A stretch of DNA of 64,000 nt from Prevotella sp. UBA2725 (GTDB taxonomy: Bacteria > Bacteroidota > Bacteroidia > Bacteroidales > Bacteroidaceae). The translations under genes and the position numbers were made by a program. Shown here piece after piece: positions 18,063-25,048 of the stretch; positions within the stretch are counted from its first letter, which is position 1; the number at the start of each line of letters is the position of its first letter. The notes under the pieces are model-generated. The model did no database searches, was not told where the DNA came from, and saw only the letters and a list, made by a program, of their open reading frames with translations. The DNA lies in NCBI GenBank assembly GCA_002353825.1, contig DEKJ01000063.1, positions 62,001-126,000 on the forward strand, written 5' to 3'.

Positions 18063-18971
18063 TTATTTAACGACACCAATGATCTCCTGCACGCTCTTGC
18101 ACCCATGACGCTCAAGCCACGAAGCGATACCGTTCTTCACCTTGATTGTCACCTGAGGATCAATGAAGTTGGCTGTACCTATCTCTATAGCCGTAGAACC
18201 AGCCATAAAGAACTCGATAGCATCCTCAGCGGTCATGATTCCACCCAATCCTACAACGGGGATGTTCACGGCTTTGTAAACGTCGTGAACCATTCGCACA
18301 GCCACAGGCTTCACAGCAGGGCCACTGAGTCCACCCGTACCGATGGAGAGTTTCGGACAACGATGCTCGATGTCAATAGCCATTCCCATGAGGGTATTGA
18401 TGAGTGAAACAGCATCTGCACCCTCTGCCTCACATGCGCGTGCGATATCTGCAATGTTCGTAACATTCGGCGAAAGCTTCACGATAAGTGTCTTGTGATA
18501 GGCTTTACGAACGGCCTTCACAACGCTTGCTGCACCCTCGCACGACACGCCAAAAGCCATACCTCCATGCTTCACGTTAGGACAAGAGATGTTCAATTCG
18601 ATAGCAGGAATCTTCTCCAATGCATCAATTCTCGCTGCACATTCAGCATAGTTTTCGGGTGAGTTTCCACTCACATTAACGATGAAATTGGTGTCGATAT
18701 CTTGTAGTTTTGGATAGATATTATTGCAGAAATAGTTCACTCCTTTATTCTGCAAACCGACACAATTGAGCATGCCAGAAGCTGTCTCTGCCATGCGTGG
18801 ATAGTCGTTTCCTTCACGCTTTTCAAGCGTCGTTCCCTTGACAATAACACCACCTAACTCCTCCAGGGGTACGAGGTCCTGGAACTCTAAACCGTAGCCA
18901 AACGTACCACTCGCCGTCAAAACAGGGTTACGAAGGGAAAGATTTTTTATTTTTACACTTAAGTCAACCAT
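18063..18971 (-). CDS. pyrD: Dihydroorotate dehydrogenase class 1B, catalytic subunit
   Basis: 302-residue FMN enzyme oxidising dihydroorotate to orotate in pyrimidine synthesis. The class 1 fold shows in NPVLTASGTFGYG, GVIVKGTTLEKREGN, NCVGLQNKGVNYF, the Cys-containing ELNISCPNVKHGG loop (class 1 base is Cys), TLIVKLSPNVTNI, ALSLINT-like AVSLINTLMGMAID and VVGLGGIMTAEDAIEFFMAGSTAIEIGTANF (FMN phosphate site). It is preceded by pyrK in the same direction with a 74-base gap, so the NAD-dependent heterotetramer PyrD-PyrK is encoded together. Confidence 0.96.
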   Translation of the reverse strand: MVDLSVKIKNLSLRNPVLTASGTFGYGLEFQDLVPLEELGGVIVKGTTLEKREGNDYPRMAETASGMLNCVGLQNKGVNYFCNNIYPKLQDIDTNFIVNVSGNSPENYAECAARIDALEKIPAIELNISCPNVKHGGMAFGVSCEGAASVVKAVRKAYHKTLIVKLSPNVTNIADIARACEAEGADAVSLINTLMGMAIDIEHRCPKLSIGTGGLSGPAVKPVAVRMVHDVYKAVNIPVVGLGGIMTAEDAIEFFMAGSTAIEIGTANFIDPQVTIKVKNGIASWLERHGCKSVQEIIGVVK

Positions 18972-19045
18972 ATCCTATCAGTTTTCTTTACAATACTTGT
19001 ATAACAAGCTACCTATAAGAACCATCTTGATGGCTCATCCTATTA

Positions 19046-19828
19046 TTACCACAGGAGCTTATTGATATTGAACACGGGTCCATCCTGGCACACTCTGAGG
19101 TTGCCCTCCTTAGTCTTCTCCACGCAGCAGAGACAAGCGCCAAGACCACAAGCCATCATATTCTCAAGGGATGCCTCGCAAGCGATCTGTTTCTCACGCG
19201 CATAGCCTGCCACTGCCTTCATCATAGGCTTAGGCCCGCAGGTCTGAATGAGGTCGAACTGCTCTCGTTGAAGAATCGTATGATTAGTCACAAAACCTTT
19301 CTCACCCGCAGTATCATCTTCTGTGGTGATATAGACAGGTCCCACCTTTTTAAAGAGGTCCAATTCCAACAGATCCTTAGCTGAGCGTGCTCCCAAAAGG
19401 AAGGCTGGCTCAAGACCCGCATCTTTCAGTTTCTTGCCTTGCCAAAGCAATGGAGCGACACCAACACCACCTCCGACAAGCAACACCTTTTTTGCTCCTT
19501 TATAATGATCATTAGAAGGCAATGTGAAGCCATTGCCAAGAGGCAAGAGACAGTTGACCGTATCACCACTCTTCAATTGATAGAGCTCACGCGTACCATT
19601 ACCAATAGCCGCCACAAGAAGCCACAGCTCGTTACGCTTCAAATCAACAAAGTTAATGGAAATAGGACGACGGAGAAACGTTGAAGGCGAATGATCAATG
19701 CGCACCTCAACAAATTGTCCCGGACACATCTCCGGGAGAGCATCATCACTGGTCAACTTCAACAAGACATGGTGATCGGTAAGATGCTCAGCCGAAGCTA
19801 CACGTAAATCTAAACAGTATTTCTTCAT
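19046..19828 (-). CDS. pyrK: Dihydroorotate dehydrogenase electron-transfer subunit
   Basis: 260-residue partner of PyrD with ferredoxin-reductase-like FAD and NAD domains and a C-terminal [2Fe-2S] site: four Cys in CEASLENMMACGLGACLCC and VCQDGPVF. FAD site FLRRPISI; NAD-side glycine loop LLVGGGVGVAPL; TCGPKPMMKAVA. I place the start at ATG 19828: the upstream in-frame codon at 19891 lies inside the -7 element and would add a non-homologous, poorly conserved leader. It passes electrons from dihydroorotate (via FMN) to NAD. Confidence 0.94.
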   Translation of the reverse strand: MKKYCLDLRVASAEHLTDHHVLLKLTSDDALPEMCPGQFVEVRIDHSPSTFLRRPISINFVDLKRNELWLLVAAIGNGTRELYQLKSGDTVNCLLPLGNGFTLPSNDHYKGAKKVLLVGGGVGVAPLLWQGKKLKDAGLEPAFLLGARSAKDLLELDLFKKVGPVYITTEDDTAGEKGFVTNHTILQREQFDLIQTCGPKPMMKAVAGYAREKQIACEASLENMMACGLGACLCCVEKTKEGNLRVCQDGPVFNINKLLW

Positions 19829-19890
19829 GATTGTATTTCTTAAAACAGCCCTTGGAACCCAAGAGCCGTTTCTATTCGACTTTCCAACCA

Positions 19891-19898
19891 CAAAGATA
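19891..19898 (-). promoter_or_regulatory. -7 element for pyrK-pyrD
   Basis: Minus-strand TATCTTTG; the leader to the ATG at 19828 is about 55 bases. Confidence 0.65.
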
Positions 19899-19951
19899 AT
19901 TTAATTATTGCAACGAGCCAAAAATCTCTTCGACTTATTTAAGTTTCTACA

Positions 19952-20050
19952 CGGTTTCGGAGTTGAATGATTCCTACTATAGGCCAAAAGATGATAGTGC
20001 GGTGGCAATGACTTATCTATAGTAGCACTCATCAACCCGATACCGAAACG
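19952..20050. terminator. Imperfect long inverted repeat after the XRE gene
   Basis: Arms CGGTTTCGG...CTACTATAG (19952-19982) and CTATAGTAG...CCGAAACG (20017-20050), with interruptions, enclosing about 34 bases. It starts 7 bases past the XRE stop and could end that transcript. It lacks a T run, so it may instead be a structured repeat. Confidence 0.45.
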
Positions 20051-20056
20051 ATAAGA

Positions 20057-20584
20057 TTACTTGTTCTTGGGGACAAACGACTCCCAGGTCTGGTCATCAT
20101 AGAACACTCTTATCTCCGTAATTTTCCGGGGATGTGTGTCAACTATTTTGATAATGTTTTTTTCTCCATTACGAGGCATTTGTACTCCTTGTCCACGCGG
20201 ATTATCGAAAAGGGAAGGAGAGACCTGCACCGTCTTTCCATCTGCAGAGAGGACTCCTGATCCATCTACAGACGACAATCCAGAGCCGGAAGCATTACCT
20301 CCATTAGGCGCTTGAGAAGCTCCCGTTGAATTCTCAGCTGCTGCTTTCTCAGTCGTAGGATTCTTATACATGGGTCCTGTGCCATCGAAGAGCCATTCCA
20401 TAGAGATGTCGGGGAATCGATTGTGAATAGCTTCATAATGCTTCAGGGTAGGTTGCGTCTTACCCCTCAACAGCAAACTAAGTGTACCAGGATTGATTCC
20501 TGTCTCGTTGGCAAACACAATATTGATCATGTGCTTGTCATCCATGATCTCCTTGATCCTGTCTTTCAAACCGTCGTTGTCCAT
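20057..20584 (-). CDS. XRE-type helix-turn-helix regulator
   Basis: 175 residues. The N-terminal 65 residues form a Cro/CI-like HTH (LKDRIKEIMDDKHMINIVFA, then NETGINPGTLSLLLRGKTQP and TLKHYEAIHNRFPDISMEWL). The middle (about residues 75-135) is low-complexity, rich in Gly, Ser, Ala and Asn, with no predicted fold. The last 30 residues (IIKIVDTHPRKITEIRVFYDDQTWESFVPK) look like a small beta hairpin. Similar chromosomal XRE proteins of unknown target are common in Prevotella and Bacteroides. It faces a 0.7 kb AT-rich desert. Possibly autoregulatory; target unknown. Confidence 0.82.
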   Translation of the reverse strand: MDNDGLKDRIKEIMDDKHMINIVFANETGINPGTLSLLLRGKTQPTLKHYEAIHNRFPDISMEWLFDGTGPMYKNPTTEKAAAENSTGASQAPNGGNASGSGLSSVDGSGVLSADGKTVQVSPSLFDNPRGQGVQMPRNGEKNIIKIVDTHPRKITEIRVFYDDQTWESFVPKNK

Positions 20585-20632
20585 GACTTCAGTCCTATTT
20601 TATCGCCTTATGGCACGTTGCTAATCTATTTG

Positions 20633-20640
20633 CAAAGTTA
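20633..20640 (-). promoter_or_regulatory. -7 element for the XRE gene
   Basis: Minus-strand TAACTTTG, about 50 bases upstream of the ATG at 20584. Confidence 0.6.
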
Positions 20641-21290
20641 AACTAAATCTCGGACTCTTGCAAATTTATAAACGACAAATTTGAATTAGCAAATATAAAT
20701 TTATAAATTTGAATTATTAAATATATAAATTCTAAATTCGTATTGAGATGTTTAGATTTAGAAACTTAAATAAGTGCCCAATATTACCAATAAAGTATTG
20801 TTATAGAGAAATTTACTAAGTATTTGGCTATAATTTAGATAGTCTTTCTATCAAATACTACTTTTGAGCAACTTTGCAGGTATGGTCTGCATATTTGATC
20901 CTATTATAATGTACTTCATATCTAAATAATTCTATAATCAATTGATTATTAGATATATATCTTTAAAGAATACCAATGTATATTTATGAATTGTGATTTA
21001 TAAATAGAAATATTTAGATTTTAGATTTACAATATGATAAAGCGCTATATCTATTTAGATTCACAATTTATTTTATTAACCTAAAGATTTATTTAGCAAC
21101 AGATATATTTAGTATTTCAAAGTTTAGAAAATCCAATTATAATAGAACTTAATATTAAATATAAGGTCTCCGATTGTAGCAGTTTTTCCCGCGATTGCGT
21201 TCTTTCCGAACAAGCGGTCGAAAGGCTGAAAAGACGCGATTCTCAGAGGAGGTTTATCCGTATAACTACCCTATTTTCATAGATTTAGGC
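20641..21290. other. AT-rich gene desert upstream of the XRE regulator
   Basis: About 650 bases, roughly 75-80 percent A/T by eye, with stop codons in every frame. The motif ATTTAGA or its complement TCTAAAT recurs at least six times (about 20748, 20835, 20921, 21011, 21018, 21053), and TTTATAAATTT palindromes lie near 20664-20712. A plus-strand TACTTTTG at 20859-20866 followed by CAACTTTG could be a promoter for an unannotated RNA. No DnaA-box cluster (TTATCCACA) was seen, so there is no support for an origin. The 60-codon frame at 21195-21377 shows no coding features. Confidence 0.5.
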
Positions 21291-21318
21291 ATAAAAAAAG
21301 CGTCCGTGAGGACGCTCA
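21291..21318 (-). terminator. Terminator downstream of holA
   Basis: AGCGTCC (21299-21305), loop GTGA, GGACGCT (21310-21316). Read on the minus strand it is followed by a run of seven T. Confidence 0.85.
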
Positions 21319-21363
21319 AAAGAGATAAAAATAAGCCTAAAAACGGGGAAAACCAGCCTGATT

Positions 21364-22392
21364 TTAGTGCAAAATGAAGAAGATCAACTCCTTCATCAGG
21401 TCGCCGGAAGACGTTGACGGGTTATCAAGACCCTTACTTTTCGCGTCAATCTCTCTCAATTTCTGCAGGATCTGGAGAGTCTTTTTTCCAGTGTAATTTC
21501 GTAGTCCTGTGAGGTAGTCTTTCACACCCCACACACTCTTCAGATCAAGATAGCTTGCCAGTGCATTTTGATCTGTGCGGTTCGGTGCATAGTAGGCGAG
21601 CATCAGATTCTGGAAGTAAGAGAAGAGCAAAGGAAGGAAACTGTAGAGCGAACCAGCCTTCGGATTATTGTCAAAGTATTTGATAATCCTATTTGCCTTC
21701 AAAACATTGCGATTGACGATGGCATCACGAAGCTCGAAAGAGTTATAGTCCTTGCTCACTCCGATGTTCTTCTCCACCATCTCCGGAGTGACTCGTCGGT
21801 CATTCTCCGGAAGTGAGATGACGAGCTTGTCAAGTTCAGAATAGAGCCGGTTAAGATCGGCGCCCACATTCTCAGCGATCATCGATGCACTCTTGTCATC
21901 GATGCTCACTTTCTTCGACTGAAGGTAAGAGCGGATGTGTCCAGGGAGTTGCCAGTCGCGAAGCTTCTTACTCTCAAACACCACTCCATTCTTCTCGACT
22001 GCTGAAACAAACTTAGAACGGCGATTGATCGTGCCATTCTTATAACAGATCACGAGGAGTGTCTTAGGCTGAGGTTTTTGCGCGTAGTGCTCCAGCTTGT
22101 CGAGAGAACGCAAGCCCTGAGCCTCCTTCACGATGATAACTCGGCGCGGAGCCATCATAGGGAACTGCATGGCAAGGTCTGCGATCTGCGAGGCAGACAC
22201 ATCAGCCCCAAAGACCACTGTCTGGTCAAAAGCCTGCTGATCGGCAGGCAGCACATTATTCTGTATGTAGTTGCTGATCCGGTCTATATAATACGACTCG
22301 TCTCCCATTAATATATATATAGGTGCAAAGTCGCCGTTTTTGAGGTCATGCATGATGCCGTCGAAAGTAGGCACCGCTTTTTTCTCTGCCAT
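21364..22392 (-). CDS. holA: DNA polymerase III subunit delta
   Basis: 342-residue clamp-loader subunit that opens the sliding clamp. Features: PIYILMGDESYYIDRISNYI at the N-terminus (degenerate Walker region), FPMMAPRRVIIVKEAQ, a middle domain with LLVICYKNGTINRRSKF, NVGADLNRLYSELDKL, and a C-terminal collar helix bundle ending LRNYTGKKTLQILQKLREIDAKSKGLD. Length and order match HolA. Essential gene, divergent from the small nuclease-fold gene, with promoters that touch. Confidence 0.93.
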   Translation of the reverse strand: MAEKKAVPTFDGIMHDLKNGDFAPIYILMGDESYYIDRISNYIQNNVLPADQQAFDQTVVFGADVSASQIADLAMQFPMMAPRRVIIVKEAQGLRSLDKLEHYAQKPQPKTLLVICYKNGTINRRSKFVSAVEKNGVVFESKKLRDWQLPGHIRSYLQSKKVSIDDKSASMIAENVGADLNRLYSELDKLVISLPENDRRVTPEMVEKNIGVSKDYNSFELRDAIVNRNVLKANRIIKYFDNNPKAGSLYSFLPLLFSYFQNLMLAYYAPNRTDQNALASYLDLKSVWGVKDYLTGLRNYTGKKTLQILQKLREIDAKSKGLDNPSTSSGDLMKELIFFILH

Positions 22393-22418
22393 TGGCTTAT
22401 TCTCTTCAATTTATTTAT

Positions 22419-22434
22419 TATCTTTGCAAAGTTA
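22419..22434. promoter_or_regulatory. Abutting opposite -7 elements of holA and the HsdR_N gene
   Basis: Plus-strand TATCTTTG (22419-22426) is followed directly by CAAAGTTA, the complement of minus-strand TAACTTTG (22434-22427). The two -7 elements touch head to head, so the promoters cannot be occupied at the same time. Confidence 0.7.
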
Positions 22435-22439
22435 ATAAA

Positions 22440-22889
22440 ATGATTCGATTAAACCTTCCATCATACGATATAAAATTGCGGGGCACCGAAGGTCATTACC
22501 AGGTTCTCGACCCGCTTCGCCGCCGTTGGGTCGCCCTGACGCCGGAAGAATGGGTGCGCCAGCATTTTATCCACTGGCTCACGGCTTCACTCGGCTACCC
22601 CGCTACCCTACTCGCCAATGAAGTTCCACTTCGTATCGGTACCAAAGACCTCAGGGCCGACAGCGTACTCTACGACCGCATGCTCAAGCCACGGATGATC
22701 ATCGAGTTCAAAGCCCCACACATTCAGATCACACAGCGTGTCTTCGACCAGATTATGGCATACAACCTCCAGTTGCATGCCCAATACCTCGTCGTTTCCA
22801 ATGGCCTCAACCACTACTGTTGCAAGCTAGATAATGATGGTAAAAAATATTTATTCTTAGATCACATGCCAAAATATGAAGAACTTTGA
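22440..22889 (+). CDS. Stand-alone HsdR N-terminal nuclease-fold domain protein
   Basis: 149-residue protein related to the N-terminal part of type I restriction HsdR subunits. A PD-(D/E)xK pattern is visible: Glu in LLANEVPLRIG, Asp in LRADSVLYDR and the ExK of MIIEFKAPHI, followed by a Gln-containing helix (TQRVFDQIMAYNLQL) as in HsdR. No helicase, specificity or methylase genes are nearby, so it is not a restriction system. The same protein next to holA occurs widely in Bacteroidota, which suggests a housekeeping DNA role. Start at ATG 22440 because the -7 element ends at 22426, giving a very short leader; the in-frame ATG at 22392 is upstream of the promoter. Confidence 0.82.
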   Translation: MIRLNLPSYDIKLRGTEGHYQVLDPLRRRWVALTPEEWVRQHFIHWLTASLGYPATLLANEVPLRIGTKDLRADSVLYDRMLKPRMIIEFKAPHIQITQRVFDQIMAYNLQLHAQYLVVSNGLNHYCCKLDNDGKKYLFLDHMPKYEEL

Positions 22890-22961
22890 CAAATATAAGT
22901 AATTAATTACTCTCCAATAAACTTTCCTTTCGTTTTATTTTTGGGCCTAACAATTATTTCG

Positions 22962-22969
22962 TATCTTTG
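22962..22969 (+). promoter_or_regulatory. Promoter -7 element upstream of the repeat array and parA
   Basis: TATCTTTG with TTGG near 22942 as -33. The transcript would carry the whole repeat array as a leader of about 430 bases before parA. Confidence 0.6.
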
Positions 22970-22994
22970 CAAAAGCGAATGAACGATTGATAGG

Positions 22995-23390
22995 TTGCAC
23001 GCAATTGTACAAATACACAACAATGCAACTATTCAATTCACGTTGCACGCAATAAAGCAAAGAATATTGCACGCAATAAAGCAATAACAAATGCCCGTTT
23101 GCATGCAATTATCAGATCGCGATTGTACGCAATAAGGCAAATGAAATTGCACGCAATAAGACAAATGATATTGCACACAATAGAACAATATGCATTGCGT
23201 GCAGTGAAACAATAATAAATGCATGGTTGCACGCAAAGACTCAATAAGATAATCGAGCAACAGCAAGATATATCTTGCATGATTGTACGCAATACCAAGA
23301 GATCGGTTGCACGCAATTATGCAAAAGAACAATAATACAAAAGAACAATAACGCAAAAAGACAACGATTCAATAAGACAATAATACAAAA
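22995..23390. repeat. 8-bp-phased iteron-like array (TTGCACGC / AATAAxxC), putative partition site
   Basis: About 49 consecutive 8-bp units. TTGyAyGC followed by AA starts at 22995, 23043, 23067, 23099, 23123, 23147, 23171, 23195, 23227, 23283 and 23307; all distances are multiples of 8 (mostly 24 or 32). The units between are mostly AATAAxxC or AAAAxxxC. TTGCATGCAA at 23099 is a perfect palindrome and the others are near-palindromes. It precedes a ParA gene and a ribbon-helix-helix-like gene, the layout of a type Ib partition locus whose centromere lies upstream. Minus-strand frames through the array give Cys/Val/Gln repeats and are not genes. Confidence 0.85.
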
Positions 23391-23405
23391 AAAAACAATA
23401 ATACA

Positions 23406-24263
23406 ATGGAAGAAAAGACGATGAAGCATCAGTTGAATGACGTACTCTCTGTGACCAACTTCAAGGGAGGCGTAGGAAAGACAACAACAGTACAGACGCT
23501 TGCAGCCTGCCTTCACAAGATGTATCCCCAGAAGCGCGTGATCGTGATGGATCTCGATCCGCAGTGCAATCTCTCGTTCCTCCTCGGCTGGAACGATCTC
23601 CGCAAAACGTTGCCGGAGTATGCACGCATGACCATCTACGATGCTATGACAAAGGTAGCAAAAGTCCCTGTCTATACATCTCCCTCTGGTATCTATTACG
23701 TACCAGGATCAGCTGAGATGCAGAATATAGATGTATCGCTCTTCGGTCAGAACATTCCTCGTCTCGTGCTCGCCAAATGTGTCATGCAGGGGTATTTCAA
23801 CATGACCAATGGTGCCATCGATGAGAAAGAAGCCACAGGAAACGTATTCGAAGACTTCGACTTCATGCTCATCGACTGTCCCCCGTCGCTCTCACAGAGC
23901 ACCTGCAACGCCATGGCAATGGCTACGACCCTCCTCGTTCCTATTCAGATGGAGGGCTTAAGCGTGACCGGAGTAGGAAGTATCCTTGAGCAGGCTAAGC
24001 AGATCAAAAAGGAGCTGAACCCGAACCTCGAAAACATGCTGCTTCTCCCAACAATGGTCAACAGTCAGCTTGTCATCACCAATGAACTACAAGACTTCCT
24101 GGAGAACAACTTTGAAGACTCTCTCATCCCTACCCCAATCCATCGCTCCGTAAAAGTGGCAGAGGCACAGACGCGTATGACGGATGTCATCAACTATGCA
24201 CCGACCTGCCGTGCAGCCGAGGATTACATGAAAGTAGCCGAGACCATCTTTGGAGAAGAATAA
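23406..24263 (+). CDS. parA: ParA-family partition ATPase
   Basis: 285-residue deviant Walker ATPase. Walker A FKGGVGKTTT (residues 19-28) has the signature Lys; Walker A' is VIVMDLDPQCNLS and Walker B is FMLIDCPPSLSQST. No N-terminal HTH, so it is the small (type Ib-like) ParA that needs a separate DNA-binding partner. A short insert (MTNGAIDEKEATGNVFED, about residues 134-151) separates the switch regions. ParA proteins form ATP-dependent gradients on DNA and move partner-bound centromeres. The partner is probably the gene 113 bases downstream, and the centromere the array directly upstream. A conjugative-element TraA-like ParA was considered, but no tra genes follow. Confidence 0.9.
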   Translation: MEEKTMKHQLNDVLSVTNFKGGVGKTTTVQTLAACLHKMYPQKRVIVMDLDPQCNLSFLLGWNDLRKTLPEYARMTIYDAMTKVAKVPVYTSPSGIYYVPGSAEMQNIDVSLFGQNIPRLVLAKCVMQGYFNMTNGAIDEKEATGNVFEDFDFMLIDCPPSLSQSTCNAMAMATTLLVPIQMEGLSVTGVGSILEQAKQIKKELNPNLENMLLLPTMVNSQLVITNELQDFLENNFEDSLIPTPIHRSVKVAEAQTRMTDVINYAPTCRAAEDYMKVAETIFGEE

Positions 24264-24299
24264 GCTAAACTCAATTAGAAAGGATTCCAACCAATGATG

Positions 24300-24332
24300 G
24301 TGGCCGCCACTATGGGCGGCCACTGCAAAGCA
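24300..24332. repeat. REP-like hairpin, copy 1
   Basis: GTGGCCGCC (24300-24308) and GGCGGCCAC (24315-24323), followed by TGCAAAGCA. It lies between parA and its partner. Two more copies at 24924-25023. Confidence 0.65.
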
Positions 24333-24376
24333 ATAATGAGACACACTGCAAGACAATCAAAAGACACAAGATAAAT

Positions 24377-24904
24377 ATGAAGATAAAAAGAAACACAAAT
24401 AGTCTGCAGAACCAGCTTGCAAAAATGCTACAAGCAGGCAAGGAAAACGTAGACAATTCTGCTGAGAGTGAGAAAGTTATAGAACAAAGCGCTAATGCAC
24501 CATTGCACGCAAACACACAAGCAGACATTCAAGCAGCAGAACCGACTCCTGTTCAGACACCCGTACAGAATCCCGTACAAGAGCAGGTTCCTGAGCAACC
24601 CCAGGAGCCACAACCCGCACCCCAACAGACCGCTGCTCCAAGACGCTCAAGAGCTACAACGACTCGCTCAAGATCAAGAAAGACCGTTGATGATGGCCCC
24701 AAACTGAATGCGGCCCAGCGCCACGAGGTGCCAGACCGCAATGCTAAATATGCAGGAGAACCCATCAAGAGTGTCGGTTGTCGTATGCCCCAGTCACTCT
24801 ACGCACGCATGCTTCAATATAAAGCACTCAACGACTCACAACTCAACCGCATCACGCTCAATGACATCATCATTGAGGCTGTAGATAAGTTCTTAGGAAA
24901 GTAA
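24377..24904 (+). CDS. Putative ribbon-helix-helix partner of ParA
   Basis: 175 residues. The N-terminus (KIKRNTNSLQNQLAKMLQAG) is a basic helix of the kind that often contacts ParA. Residues about 50-90 are a Pro/Gln-rich linker (PVQTPVQNPVQEQVPEQPQ), then a basic Arg/Ser stretch (PRRSRATTTRSRSRK). The last 45 residues (KSVGCRMPQSLYARMLQYKA, then RITLNDIIIEAVDKFL) read as strand, helix, turn, helix in the ribbon-helix-helix pattern. This is the expected build of a type Ib partition protein, or of DUF3408-like TraB/TraC proteins of Bacteroides elements. A further TTGCACGCAA site lies inside the gene at about 24503. Function is inferred from position and pattern. Confidence 0.65.
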   Translation: MKIKRNTNSLQNQLAKMLQAGKENVDNSAESEKVIEQSANAPLHANTQADIQAAEPTPVQTPVQNPVQEQVPEQPQEPQPAPQQTAAPRRSRATTTRSRSRKTVDDGPKLNAAQRHEVPDRNAKYAGEPIKSVGCRMPQSLYARMLQYKALNDSQLNRITLNDIIIEAVDKFLGK

Positions 24905-24923
24905 CATCTCTCCAACAATACAT

Positions 24924-25023
24924 TTGCAGTGGCCGCCCTTAGTGGCGGCCAACAACAGCAAAAGTAATCAAAAAAGCAATTACCTGAAATGGCTGGCCGC
25001 CACTAGGGGCGGCCACTGCAAAG
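24924..25023. repeat. REP-like inverted doublet
   Basis: Two copies of the TGGCCGCC/GGCGGCCA hairpin in opposite orientation (about 24924-24951 and 24995-25022). As 29-bp arms they are complementary at all but one position, so they form both small hairpins and one large one. Each carries the TGCAAA flank at its outer edge. Lies between the RHH-like gene and menE (convergent) and may end both transcripts. Confidence 0.7.
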
Positions 25024-25048
25024 CATTAGAATCGCACCATGCAAAGCA

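Noticed and set aside
20641..21290. Replication origin
   Set aside because: AT-rich, but no cluster of TTATCCACA-like DnaA boxes and no dnaA or rpmH nearby.
21195..21377. 60-codon plus-strand frame MRSFRTSGRK...
   Set aside because: No ribosome site, no promoter, biased composition, and it runs through the holA terminator into the 3' end of holA.
22440..22889. Type I restriction-modification locus
   Set aside because: Only the HsdR N-terminal domain is present; no helicase, HsdS or HsdM.
22995..23390. CRISPR array
   Set aside because: Units are 8 bp with no unique spacers of 25-40 bp, and no cas genes are nearby.
23033..23516. Minus-strand frames of 91-107 codons rich in Cys, Leu and CVQ-type repeats
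   Set aside because: They are translations of the 8-bp repeat array; 8 is not a multiple of 3, so three near-identical frames arise automatically. No start context or homology.
23406..24904. Integrated conjugative element (TraA/TraB start of a CTnDOT-like element)
   Set aside because: ParA and the RHH-like protein resemble TraA/TraB in build, but no other tra, mob, integrase or att features follow; menE comes next.
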